From Bolinopsis microptera (lineage: Eukaryota; Ctenophora; Tentaculata; Lobata; Bolinopsidae): DNA of 60,000 bases. Shown piece after piece: positions 1-10,738 of this stretch. Within the stretch, counting starts at the first letter, position 1; every line of letters begins with the position of its first letter. A program made the translations under genes and the position numbers. The notes beneath the pieces were generated by a model, which did no database searches, was not told where the DNA came from, and worked only from the letters and a program-made list of their open reading frames with translations. Where the stretch lies: positions 10,755,453-10,815,452 of the forward strand of contig NC_087084.1 of assembly GCF_026151205.1 (NCBI RefSeq), in the 5' to 3' direction.

Positions 1-90
1 TAATACTCCAGTCAGTACTTCAGCGGCAAAATTGAGTTGAAATTCCTGGATAATATTCATTCACACTGTTCAGAAGTGATACTGATAGGA

Positions 91-345
91 ACGCTAGGGT
101 TGGCGGGGGAGTTTCACTTTATTCACATGACCAACTCCCCATAACTGAAACTCATGTTGAGATGCATATGATGACCAAATATGCCAAGCTCTTATCTGCA
201 AATGTGAACTGACAAAATCTATTATCTGCCTGCTCTACCGCTCACGGTCCATGCCTAACTGTTCAGTATTCAGCTTCAGACCTTGTCTTGATTTCCTCAT
301 TCCTTGATCCGATCCTGGTCCTCTCATACTGCGTAACTGTCATGT
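91..345 (+). pseudogene. LINE endonuclease remnant (CR1/Jockey type)
   Basis: A broken reading frame here gives an ARVGGGVSLYSH-like stretch and, after a frame change, a LLYRSRSMPNCSVFSF-like stretch. Both line up with the endonuclease region of the LINE at 24227-26073 of this window ([18 protein letters not shown]). In-frame stops and the frame change make it a dead fragment. It runs off or ends near the left window edge. Confidence 0.55.
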
Positions 346-690
346 TTTCTTATTGCACGCTATCGCATGATTTGTATTACCCAATCAATAACGAAATAAA
401 TAGAGTCTTTACTAATATTTACCAGTACTCTTTGATAAAACTCAAATGAAGGTGTTTATATAATATGTAGATCGTATATATTGAATCTGTTGGGCCCTCA
501 TAAGAAATCTTAAAGTTTTAGTGTAGACTGTAGAGAGATTTAGTGCGTTCGTTATGCGATATAATGATCTAATTTTGAAGAATCTATTCTGTTCTTGTTC
601 TACTTCTGGAATTTAAATTATGTAAACAGAGCCCGGTTATTAGTTTTTGTGTGTACAATCCTTTCCTCATCTCGAGGTCTCGGGTTTCGT
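343..690. repeat. Copy 1 of a duplicated block flanking the 15-bp arrays
   Basis: This stretch (from the TTATTGCACGCTATCGCATG region through the CTCGAGGTCTCGG region) recurs in the same orientation at about 6166-6770 with small differences. Each copy abuts an array of the 15-bp GGTTAACAGAGCCC repeat. No gene is visible in it. Copy 1 has a single TAATGATC where copy 2 has about twenty. Confidence 0.8.
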
Positions 691-692
691 TC

Positions 693-1016
693 GAGCCCTG
701 TTAACAGAGCCCGGTTAAAAGTGCCCGGTTAACAGAGCCCGGTTAGCAGTGCCCGGTTAACAGAGCCCGGTTAACAGTGCCTGATTAACAGTGCCCGGTT
801 AACAGTGCCCGGTTAACAGAGCCCGGTTAAAAGTGCCTGGTTAACAGAGCCCGGTTAACAGAGCTCGGTTAACAGAGCCCGGTTAAAAGTGCCTGGTTAA
901 CAGGGCCCGGTTAACAGAGCCCGGTTAACAGAGCCCGGTTAACAGAGCCCGGTTAACAGAGCCCGGTTAACAGAGCCCGGTTAACAGAGCCCGGTTAACA
1001 GAGCCCGGTTAACAGT
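693..1016. repeat. 15-bp minisatellite array, block 1
   Basis: About 21 tandem units of a 15-bp repeat, consensus CCCGGTTAACAGAGC with AGTGC, AAGTGCCTGG and GAGCTCGG variants. The same family forms block 2 at 5511-6150; the two blocks were probably one array split by the inserted element at 1017-5510. Confidence 0.95.
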
Positions 1017-1151
1017 GGGGGGGGGGGGGGGGGGGTAGGAAGCTCAATCTTTTCAATCTCAATTTTGGAAAAATCGTGTTTCAGAATTTAGAAAATTGAG
1101 AAAATTGAGAAAATTGAAAAATGGACATCTTTATCTTTCCAAGTAACTAAT

Positions 1152-1544
1152 TCATACACGAGCTAAATGTATGATGAAAATATGTTTCAAACTTATTACT
1201 GTGAAATGATTAATTATCTTATATTTGAGTTTGATCCTTTTGAACAGCTGCTGAGCAATAAAACGCATGCATAATATTAAATAGTAGAAATGATTAGGTA
1301 AAATATGATCAAAGTAATCATCACGTGAACGACCCATGGTTTTGCTAAAGGGGACAGATATGATTGTTAGTAGGTAATGTATAAGGGGGAGATAACATTT
1401 TTTTTGTTTTTTGTTTTTTCAAAAATTTACTTTAACCATAACAGAAAAATCAAAAATTCATTTTGAGCTATTTCGAAGGAAATAGTAACTAGTAAAGGTT
1501 GAGACTAGCTAGAGGTCTGTGGTCACCGATGGAGATGGCATTTT
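1152..1544. other. AT-rich spacer, nothing recognised
   Basis: Sequence between the left inverted end and the ORF fragment. It contains a short G/T-rich stretch and a palindromic ATCACGTGA, but I see no coding, RNA or repeat feature that can be supported. Confidence 0.5.
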
Positions 1545-2033
1545 TTGATATTAGGGTTTTACAGCCCGGAGCCAAATCCAACACTAATCAAGACACCCCA
1601 GAAAAGTTGTACAGTAAGCATGAGAGAGAGAGAGAAAGAAAGGAAATATGGAGACCGCTGTGTAAAGATTGAAAAAGGAACCTGCAATGGTCTTGTATTC
1701 TCTACCAACGGAGGTATGAGCCCACGGGCTACCATGTTCCTTAAAAGAGTAGCAACACTTCTGGCAGCCAAGACCAGCCGGGACAAAAGCCTCATCATGG
1801 CGAATCTAAGACATCGTTTGAGGTTTGAGCTACTTAAAACAGTTTTGATAGCAGTGAGAGGACACAGAGGACGGTATTATGAGAAAGCAATACCTGTTGA
1901 CGAACTCGACCTCAATCTTGCACACACCACCAATGATGAAAACAGGGGTGATGATGTTGATGAGGAAGATGAGGAAGATGATGAAGTTGAGAATGAGGTT
2001 GAGAATGTAGAGGGAGAGCTTTTAGAAGAGTGA
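1545..2033 (+). pseudogene. C-terminal fragment of a retroelement protein
   Basis: An open frame of about 160 codons with its first ATG at 1620. Its middle reads GLVFSTNGGMSPRATMFLKR and then LRFELLKTVLIAVRGHRG. From memory, this pattern (GG-M-x-A-x-x-F-x-[KR], later LL-x-x-x-[LI]-x-x-[LIV]-RG) recurs at the C-terminus of uncharacterised retroelement-like proteins in cnidarian and mollusc genomes; I could not check this. The tail is very acidic (EDEEDD runs). There is no reverse transcriptase upstream, so this is most likely a 3' relic carried in the larger element. A short AT-rich stretch with AATAAA (2086-2091) follows. Confidence 0.45.
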
Positions 2034-2229
2034 GCTGAATAGAAGACAAGATTCTATTCCATTTTATTGATTATTATATTTATTGAAATAAAGATATAAT
2101 ATCCATTACTCCAGGAGTGGTGACAAGATATATAAAAAAAAGTAAAGGTTGAGACAGCCTTGTTACACAAATATATCATTAATATAACTTTCAGAGAGAT
2201 TTCAGGGCTCATGTTTGTTTTTGTCCGTT

Positions 2230-5190
2230 CGATTTTGTCCGTTTTTAGAAAATGAGGAGGAGGAGTACTGAGGAGGAAGACGGCACTGAGGAGGACTGAG
2301 GAGGACTGAGGAGGAGGAGGACTGAGGAGGAGGAGGAGGTGGAAGTGGAGGAGGACTGAGAAGGAAGAGGAGGAGGAGGACTGAGGAGAAGGGGGAGGAC
2401 TGAGGAGGATGAGGTTTGGGGAGGAGGAGGAGGAGGACTGAGGAGGACCGAGTATAAGTAGTAGGATGAGGATTGAGGAGGAGGAGGAGGAAGAGGAGGA
2501 AGAAGACAGAGGAAGAGTAGAACTGAGAATGTGTCTTATATACAAGGACTGAGGAGGAGGAGGACTGAAGAAGAGGAGGACCGAGGAAGAGGTGGAGGAG
2601 GAGGAGGACTGGGGAGAAGGAGGATGAAGAGAAGAGGAGGAGGATGAGTAGGAGGACTGAAGAGGAGGAGGAGGAGGAGGACTGAGAAAGACTGAGGATG
2701 AGGATGAGGATTGAGGAGGAGGAGGAGGAGGAGGAGGAGGAGGAGGAGGAGGAGGAGGAGGAGGAGGAGGAGGAGGAGGAGGAGGAGGAGGAGGAGGAGG
2801 AGGAAGAGGAAGAGGAAGAGGAAGAGGAAGAGAAGGGAGAGAACTGAAGAAGAGTAGAACTGAGAATGTGTCGCACATACAAGGACAGAGGAGGAGGAGG
2901 ACAGAAGAAGAGGAGGACCATGGAAGAGATGGAGGAAGAGGAGGACTGGGGAGGAGGAGGATGAATAGGAAGAGGAGGAGGATGAGTAGGAGGACCGAAC
3001 AGGGGGAGGAGGAGGAGGAGGACTGAGAAAGACTGAGGAGGAGGATGAGGATTGAGGCCTGAGGAGGAGAAGGAGGAAGAGAAGGGGAAGAACTGAAGAA
3101 GAGTAGAACCGAGAATGTGCCGTACATACAATTACTGAGGAGGAAGAGGATGACTGAGGAAGAGGAGGACTGAGTAAGAGGTAAAGGAGGAGGAGAACTG
3201 GTGAGGAGGATAAAGAGGAAGAGGAGGAGGATGAGTAGAAAGACCGAAGAAGAGGAGGAGGGCTGAGAAAGACTGAGGAGGAGAATAAGGATTGAGGACT
3301 GAGGAGGAGAAGGGGGAAGAGAAGGGAGAAAACTGAAGAAGAGTAGAACTGAGAATGTGTCGTACATACAAGGACTGAGGAGGAAGAGGATGACTGAAGA
3401 GGAGGAGGACTGAGGAAGAGGAGGACTGAGGAAGAAGTGGAGGAGGGGAGAACTGGGGAGAAGGAGGATAAAGAGGAAAAGAAGGAAGGAATGGGACTGA
3501 GGAGTACGAACACTGAGGAGGATCAGTAGGACTGAAAAGGAAGAGGACTGAGGAGGAAAAGGAGGAGGAGAAGGAGAATGACTGAGGAGAAGGAGGACTG
3601 AGGAGGAAGAGGATGAGGATGGGGAGGAGGGGGACTGAGAACGATGACTGAGGAGGAAGAGGACTGAGGAGATGGACTGAGGAGGAGGACTTAGGAGGAG
3701 GAGGACTGAGGAAGAGGAAAGGGAGGAGGGGAAAGGAGGAGGAAGCATCTACATGTTATTTCCGTATCAGTTTTTGTCCGTTTATGATCATTTACGTCTG
3801 TTTCTGTCCGTTTTTGAGGAGGAGGAGGATGAGGGTGGGGATAAGGAGGACTGAGAATGTACTGTACAGTGTACATGCAAGGACTGAGAAGGACTGAGGA
3901 GGAGGAGGATGCGTAGGAGGACTGGAGAGGAGGAGGTTGAGAAGGTCTGAGGAAAAGGAGGACTGAGGAGGAGGGGGAAGAGGTAGAGGAGGACTGAGGA
4001 GAAGGAGGACTGATAAAGAGGAGGATGAGTAGGAGGCCTGAGAAGGATGTTAAGGAGGAGGAGAACTGAGGAGGAGGACTGATGAGGAGGAGGGGGAGGA
4101 GGGGAGAAGGAGGATCTAAATGTTATTATCGTAACAGTTTTTGTCCGTTTATGTCGATTTACGTCCGTTTCTGTCCGTTTTTTGAGGAGGAAGAGGAGGA
4201 TGAGGGTGGGGAGAAGGAGGACTGAGAATGTACTGTACATGCGAGGACTGAGGAGGAGGAGGAAAAGTAGGAGGACTGGAGAGGAGAAGGTTGAGAAGGT
4301 CTGAGGAAAAGAAGGACTGAGGAGGAGGGGGAAGAGGTTGAGGAGGACTGATAAAGAGGAGGATGAGGAGGAGGATGAGTAGGAGGACTGAGAAGGATGA
4401 TAAGGAGGAGAAGAACTGAGGAGGAGGAGGAGGAGGAGGAGGAGGAAGAAGAGGAGGAGGAGGAGGAGGAGGAGAAGGAGGGGGGGAAAGGAGGATTTAA
4501 ATGTTATTACCGTAACAGTTTTTGTCCGTTTTAGTCCGTTTTTGATGAGGATGGGGAAAAGGAGGACTGAGAAGGTATCGTACATGTGATGACTGAGGTG
4601 GACTGAGGGGAGGAGGATGATTAGGAGGACTGAAGAGGAGGAGGTTGAGGAGGACTGTGGAGGATGAGGAGGAGGAGGATGAGGAGGACTGAGGATGAGG
4701 AGGACTGAGGAGGAGGAGGACTGAGGAGGAGGACTAAAGAGGAGGAGGAGGAGGGGAAGGAGGAGAAGGAGGAGGGGTAGGAGGGGAGAAGGAGGGGGAG
4801 GAAGCATCTAAATGATATGTCCGTAAGGAGGAGGACTGAGGAGGACTGAGGAGGAGGACTAAAGAGGATGAGGAGGAGGATGAGTAGGAGGACTGAGAAG
4901 GATGATAAGGAGGAGAAGAACTGAGGAGGAGGAGGAGGAGGAGGAGGAGGGAAGGAGGATCTAAATGCTTAAATGTTATTATCGTAACAGTTTTTGTCCG
5001 TTTTAGTCCGTTTTGATGAGGATGGGGAGAAGGAGGACTGAGAAGGTATTGTACATGTGATGACTGAGGAGGACTGAGGGGAGGAGGATGCGTAGGACGG
5101 AAGAGGAGGAGGTTGAAGAGGACTGTGAAGAGAAGGACTGAGGAGGATGGGGAGAAGGAGGAGGAGGATGAGGAGGAGGAGGATGATCCA
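2230..5190. repeat. Purine-rich (AGGAGG/GACTGAGG) minisatellite with higher-order repeats
   Basis: About 3 kb of almost pure A/G on the plus strand, built from GGA triplets and GGACTGA units. A pure (GGA)n run of roughly 100 bp lies at 2714-2800. Higher-order units of about 370-430 bp are marked by two landmarks: GAGAATGTGTCGTACATAC-like words near 2508, 2860, 3110 and 3350, and GTTTTTGTCCGTTT words near 3770, 4136, 4517 and 4990. The long Ser/Pro/Leu-rich minus-strand frames here are composition artefacts. Confidence 0.95.
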
Positions 5191-5394
5191 TCTGGTCTTA
5201 CAGTGTCTAAGTACTGAATTTTATTAAGTTTTTTGATCATGGTTGCTACCAGAGTCAATTTTATCATCTATAATGTCCTAGTAACAGCGATACATACAGA
5301 TTATTGTACTCCTGTATGCGTAATTTCAACAGTAATCGGAACATTATGGACTGATCAGTGAACTGAGTTAAACGGAAAAATTATTTTATAAGAT
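5191..5394. other. Spacer inside the inverted-end element
   Basis: About 200 bp of ordinary AT-rich sequence between the purine array and the right inverted end. Nothing recognised. Confidence 0.5.
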
Positions 5395-5510
5395 TTTAAA
5401 TTTTTTAAATTTTTTCAATTTTCTCAATTTTCTCAATTTTCTCAATTTTCTCAATCTCAATTTCGGAAAAATCATGTTTCAGAATTGAGATTGAGCTTCC
5501 TACCCCCCAC

Positions 5511-6150
5511 AGTGCCCGGTTAACAGAGCCCGGTTAACATTGCCTGATTAACAGTGCCCGGTTAACAGTGCCCGGTTAACAGTGCCCGGTTAACAGAGCC
5601 CGGTTAAAAGTGCCTGGTTAACAGAGCCCGGTTAACAGAGCTCGGTTAACAGAGCCCGGTTAAAAGTGCCTGGTTAACAGAGCCCGGTTAACAGAGCTCG
5701 GTTAACAGAGCCCGGTTAAAAGTGCCTGGTTAACAGGGCCCGGTTAACAGAGCTCGGTTAACAGAGCCCGGTTAACAGAGCCCGGTTAACAGTGCCCGGT
5801 TAACAGTGCCCGGTTAACATTGCCTGATTAACAGTGCCCGGTTAACAGTGCCCGGTTAACAGAGCCCGGTTAAAAGTGCCTGGTTAACAGAGCCCGGTTA
5901 ACAGAGCTCGGTTAACAGAGCCCGGTTAAAAGTGCCTGGTTAACAGAGCCCGGTTAACAGAGCTCGGTTAACAGAGCCCGGTTAAAAGTGCCTGGTTAAC
6001 AGGGCCCGGTTAACAGAGCTCGGTTAACAGAGCCCGGTTAACAGAGCCCGGTTAACAGTGCCCGGTTAACAGTGCCCGGTTAACAGAGCCCGGTTAACAG
6101 AGCCCGGTTAACAGTACCCGGTTAACAGTGCCCGGTTAACAGTGCCCGGT
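5511..6150. repeat. 15-bp minisatellite array, block 2
   Basis: About 42 units of the same 15-bp family as 693-1016. It contains a longer-period pattern: a block of about 225 bp with the CATTGCCTGATTAACAG variant is repeated (near 5536 and 5817), showing segmental duplication inside the array. Confidence 0.95.
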
Positions 6151-6165
6151 TATTAGTGTGTGTAA

Positions 6166-6770
6166 CTTTTTTCTTATTGCACGGTGTTGCAGCACGCTAT
6201 CGCATGATTTGGATTACCCAATCAATAACGAAATAAATAAAGTCTTTACTAATATTGACCAGTACTATTTAATAAAACTCAAATGAAGGTGTTAATGTAT
6301 ATTGTATATATTGAATCTGTTGGGCCCTCATAAGAAATTTTAAAGTTTTAGTGTAGCTGACTTAGTGTAACTGACTTAAAGAGATTTAGCGCGTTTGTTA
6401 CGGTTATGCGATATTACTATTAGTATTACTATTAGGGTGGTGACGGTGTCTGAGGTTGAACTCGTGCGCGTTTTGGTCTAATGATCTATGATCTAATGAT
6501 CTAATGATCTAATGATCTAATGATCTAATGATCTAATGATCTAATGATCTAATGATCTAATGATCTAATGATCTAATGATCTAATGATCTAATGATCTAA
6601 TGATCTAATGATCTAATGATCTAATGATCTAATGATCTAATCTTGAAGAAGCTATTCTGTTCTTGTTCTGGAATGTAACTTATGTAAACAGAGTCCGGTT
6701 ATTAGTGTTTGTATTGTGTGTGCAATTCTTTTCTCATCTCGAGGTCTCGGTGTTTCGTGCGGTTCTAGCC
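6166..6770. repeat. Copy 2 of the duplicated flanking block
   Basis: Direct repeat of 343-690 (same order and strand), with a small extra block (CGGTGTTGCAGCA) and an internal expansion of TAATGATC units at 6472-6640. Confidence 0.8.
6472..6640. repeat. (TAATGATC)n microsatellite, ~20 units
   Basis: Perfect 8-bp tandem units. In the homologous copy near 560-575 only one unit is present. Confidence 0.98.
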
Positions 6771-6870
6771 TTTGTCATTTGAACAGCTTAACTAAGCCGT
6801 TACTTAGTCACAGATATTGCGGTCTAAATAATTTGATAATATCTTAAGATAATTTATTAATTTATCAAAT

Positions 6871-6872
<2 letters not shown>

Positions 6873-6917
<45 letters not shown>
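6873..6917. repeat. Poly(T) run of 45
   Basis: Uninterrupted T tract on the plus strand, possibly the poly(A) tail of a minus-strand retroposon. The adjoining sequence was not recognised. Confidence 0.9.
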
Positions 6918-6921
<4 letters not shown>

Positions 6922-7599
6922 ACTTAAATCTCGCATTTGCGAGAGTTGTCCCAAAGGTGTGAAAGTAGGTCAAGATTTGTTCACACCAAGCCCTAGCATC
7001 GCTATTTGCTGACCATCTGCCTTCACTGAAGGTAAGTTTTTAGAGAGTGGAGGCCGACCGTCAGCTTGGGATGCAGGGCCAAGTGGTCAACAACGTCAAG
7101 GCCCCCTTCCACATGGGCCATGTTGGTTTTGGCAGATACTGTGGTAATAAGATATGAAGTGAATGAGTGAAATGAAGTGATTGAAAAGGGTGTAAAAGAG
7201 GAAGAGCTTGTAAGGTAGTTTAGGAAAGGAAGGAAGCAGGGCATGTACTACAAAAAACGGTTAGTAGTACTGTAAGATAGTAACAATAACCATTGATAAT
7301 AAAATAACGAAGACAGCAATATAAATGGGGTGGACAATTTGCCCTAATCGGCCAAGATCGACACAATAGAACTTTTGTGGCCTATTTTGTCTCCAGTAAG
7401 TGAAAGTTTAAGAAGTTTGATTATTTAAGAAGTTTGATAAATTTTAAGAAGTTTGATTCTTTAAGAAGTTTGATCAAATATAAATAATTTCTTAATAAGT
7501 TTTACGTTAGATGATATCAGCATTATACATACATATATTAAAAGGTTGTGTTTTGTTCCCATTATGTTATTTTTACATCGAGATGGCAGGGCCTATTAA
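6918..7599. other. No gene seen
   Basis: AT-rich stretch with a small AAGAAGTTTGAT-type direct repeat (about 7408-7475). A short minus-strand frame at 7023-7244 gives a peptide I do not recognise. Nothing else can be supported. Confidence 0.5.
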
Positions 7600-7690
7600 C
7601 TCTGAAAAACTGGGGACAACTGGGGAATGATCCCAGAACCTCGACATATCGCGTGCCTTGCTTTACCTATTGAGCTACTGTCCTTGATTT
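7600..7690 (-). repeat. tRNA-like sequence (SINE head or tRNA pseudogene)
   Basis: Read on the minus strand it starts GGACAGTAGCTCAATAGG, a good Pol III A-box (TAGCTCAATAGG), and about 35 nt later has a degenerate B-box (GGTTCTGGGATC). The T-stem is imperfect and no cloverleaf closes fully, so this is more likely a tRNA-derived SINE head or pseudogene than a working tRNA. Confidence 0.4.
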
Positions 7691-7865
7691 TCAGAGCGAA
7701 ATCACCACTCATATATTTTGTAGCACGTTCAAAAATGCTTATATAACAGTCCTATTTTAGCTTGTGATTGGCAGCCAGAAAGTGAAACTGAAAACGATTT
7801 GGTAAGCATAAATGATTCCAACCATTTAGTGGTTACCACACTATATTACTACGGTACCATTTTAT

Positions 7866-8392
7866 AGAGCACCTACCTAGTATACCCACCAAGAGTACCT
7901 ACCAATAGTACCTACCTAGAGTACCTACCAAGAGTACCTACCTAGAGTACCTAACTAGAGTACCTACCAAGAGTACCTACCTAGAGTACCTACCTAGAGT
8001 ACCTACCAAGAGTAACTGCCATGAGTACCTACCAAGAGTACCTACCAAGAGTACCTACCAAGAGTACCTAACTAGAGTACCTACCTAGAGTAACTGCCTA
8101 GAGTACCTACCAAGAGTACCTACCTAGAGTACCTACCTAGAGTCCCTACCTAGAGTATCTAACTAGAGTACCTACCAAGAGTACCTACCTAGAGTATCTA
8201 ACTAGAGTACTTACCTAGAGTTTCCAACTAGATCGAGTACCTATCTAGATAACCTACCTAGAGTACCTACATATAGTACCTACCTAGAGTACCTACCTAG
8301 AGTACCTACCTAGAGTACCTACCTAGAGTACCCACCTAGACTCTAGAGTTCCTACCTAGATTACATAGAGTATCTACCTAGAGTACCTAATA
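7866..8392. repeat. Minisatellite of GAGTACCTACCTA units
   Basis: About 40 units of a 13-bp repeat alternating CCTACCTAGAGTA and CCTACCAAGAGTA, degenerating at both ends. Confidence 0.95.
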
Positions 8393-9476
8393 CTAAAATA
8401 TTAACATTACGACAGTTCTTAACCCTAACAGCCAACCTAATCTCTATTGATATATTTCTATGTGTTTATGTTTAAATTGATTGTAATTTAATCACTAATT
8501 AATTATTTGAACGTGTTTGTGCCCAGTACTTATTTCGGTATAAAGTATAAACAAACTGTATTAATTTTTTAGGTTTTACAAAATTAAACTTGGTTTAATT
8601 TTTTAAAATGTTTAATAAAACTGTCAGTGTCAAGTGTCATTTGCAGGTTAAATCAGTGCTCTATAAAACAAAGCCGAACAAGAAGGAAAGGACTACTAAA
8701 CAGCTTAAGGTTATTGTAAAAACTGTTTTTAACTTTTCATGATCGTTGATCGTAACTAACTGTGTAAAAACGGATAAGTTCATATTTGACTTACAAATAT
8801 TTCAATGCTCTAAAATTGTTCATTTTGACCACTGCAAAAATAACTAAAAAATTTCAGAATAATTTCACCCACCGCTTCACGTGAGATTGTCAAGAAACAA
8901 GCTGGTTTTTACCCCTCAAAAATCTGTTCTGAACACAAGGTAAACCAAGTAATCCCCTTATAGTTATATTTTAGCATGTTAATTAAAAATCTTCATAAAA
9001 TTGATGTTTATATATAATACGGCAAATGCTGAAAACGAAAAAATAATTTACCAAATGATGGCGAGATATCGGCGAAAAAGTGTCTCAATCACGTGATATG
9101 ACCATATAAGGAGGTTGCAGGTCTAATTTCCCGTTACTGTTAGGATTGGGGTTTTAGCATATGCTTCGGTTAGATATTGCGTTAGGGTTGGTATCCGTGT
9201 AATGTAGAGGGTTAGGTTTTCGCTGAGAAGAGAGCAGTCAAATGTACGATTCTCAGAGTCAGACAATGCGAGAACTCGCCGTTGTGATGGTGAGCGGTTC
9301 TGGTGCAATGACGCCAGGACTGACGACAAGAAGCCTCGTTGGTGTCGTCTGTTTCTCTTGTTTGTGCCGGGGTCTTCTAGCTGCAGTCTAGCTTTAAGGA
9401 TTGGGTTATGGTTAGAGTTGGGATCAGATTAGAGGGTTAGGGTTTCGAATAGGAATTCAGGGCCAGCTAGAGAACG
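8393..9476. other. No gene seen; degenerate TTAGGG-like words
   Basis: AT-rich sequence. From 9120 it carries scattered GTTAGGGTT-like words that continue past the palindrome to about 9720. Several CACGTG palindromes lie here (8878, 9092). No coding evidence. Confidence 0.5.
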
Positions 9477-9532
9477 GATTAATCACTCTACACTCGAAAG
9501 TCACGTGACAGTCGAGTGTAGAGTGATTAATC
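9477..9532. repeat. Perfect 21-bp inverted repeat around GTCACGTGAC
   Basis: Arms 9477-9497 and 9512-9532 are exact reverse complements. The 14-bp loop contains the 10-bp palindrome GTCACGTGAC, so the whole site can form a cruciform. Confidence 0.97.
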
Positions 9533-10575
9533 ATCATCCATTTGCGTGACTGAGAAGATTTGTAGAATACAATCGCTCGCCTTATGCATAAGCTAAAAAA
9601 TTGTTTTTGCCCAAAAAACTTTTTTGGCCACGTGACAGGCTAGTAAAACACGAATTCGATTGTTCAAGCTAGGCCCTAGGGTTATAGTCAGGGTTATGTT
9701 TAGGGTTATGCATAGCTTTAGGGTCTATGTAAAACCGTTTTTTCGGCTGCAAAAAAGTAATACAAGGTCACAGGAAAAATGTTTCATCCTTTTATTTGTG
9801 GTCGATAGAGTCGGCCTGGGTCAACTGCTTTATACTGTTAATGTTAGTGTTATAGAGCGAAAAACTATCTGTCCATTCCTATAACTCATCTTATATAGTT
9901 AAACCTCATATGCATGCTGTTATCAATCTACCTTTTTGTTCGTATTGATTCGTGATCAAAGGGAGAGTTACAATATTACGACCCATTTTCTTGTACGATT
10001 TTGAAGGTTTTTTTTTTCGAGTATGAGTGTTGTGCCTTATAACCTGCCTACCTAGCTCATAGGCTTGTACACCCTGTACACCCGCTAGCTGAAAGTGTTT
10101 TTCGAGGAAATTAAAAATCAGTTAAGTATGTTATATAGTTTCTTGTTATCATTATATATGATCTAGGCTCTAGGCTCTAGCTCCGTAATATAAATTGCAT
10201 AGATTTTTACTTGCCAATGACGACAAAGGTTTAAATATTGTCTAATCGATACTTTTTACTTCATCAAAAAAAATCAATCACAACCAAAATTATGGATAGT
10301 CATAGCGTAAATTGTAATTTGAGCTAGTTATGACGTAGTTTTAAACTAATTACAACTTTACAACACTACAAATTTATTACATTTATTGAGAATTGTGTAA
10401 TGTAACGTGATGGAAATATTTTAAACGGGCATATCCTGTTCAAAGGTTGCACAACATGAAAAGATCGTTGTAACTTTGTCAGAAAAGCATTGCCATTAGT
10501 ACCATAAAGCATGGCAACAAGCTTTGCTAACCTTTGGCTGTACTGTGGTTGCTCGCGCACGTATAATCTCTTGAT
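9533..10575. other. No gene seen
   Basis: Intergenic sequence with a few AGGGTTA-like words and short palindromes. No frame or RNA gene that I can support. Confidence 0.5.
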
Positions 10576-10738
10576 GTTGCTACTAGGAACCGACCGGAAA
10601 TCCAGCTGAATCCGGTTCCGGCCGGATATCCGGCTTCAAAATCCGGTTCCGGTTCCGGCTCCGGCTGGAAAAAAATTTGCCGGATTTTTGCCGGATTTCA
10701 GTTTTTTTACCGAAAAAAAATCAAAAAAATATTTTCGG

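Larger units (their letters stand above)
1017..5510. mobile_element. 4.5-kb element with inverted ends inserted in the 15-bp array
   Basis: The left end reads poly-G then TAGGAAGCTCAATCT and a run of GAGAAAATT repeats. The right end (about 5395-5510) is the reverse complement: CAATTTTCT repeats, then AGATTGAGCTTCCTA and six C. Outside both ends lies the same 15-bp array, and ACAGTG flanks both sides, so a 6-bp target duplication is possible, although the array itself contains this word. Inside are a retroelement ORF fragment (1545-2033) and a purine-rich minisatellite (2230-5190). No transposase was found. The superfamily is not assigned. Confidence 0.6.

Noticed and set aside
2054-5267. Long Ser/Pro/Leu-rich minus-strand frames (up to 564 codons)
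   Set aside because: They arise from the stop-poor complement of a GGA/GACTGA repeat, occur in several frames at once and have no domain.
7023-7244. 73-codon minus-strand frame as a gene
   Set aside because: No recognisable domain, no splice or promoter support, and low-complexity N-terminal half.
9121-9720. Telomere or subtelomere
   Set aside because: The TTAGGG-like words are scattered and degenerate, and genes lie on both sides. The AACCCTAACCCTAAC word near 51212 is also too short.
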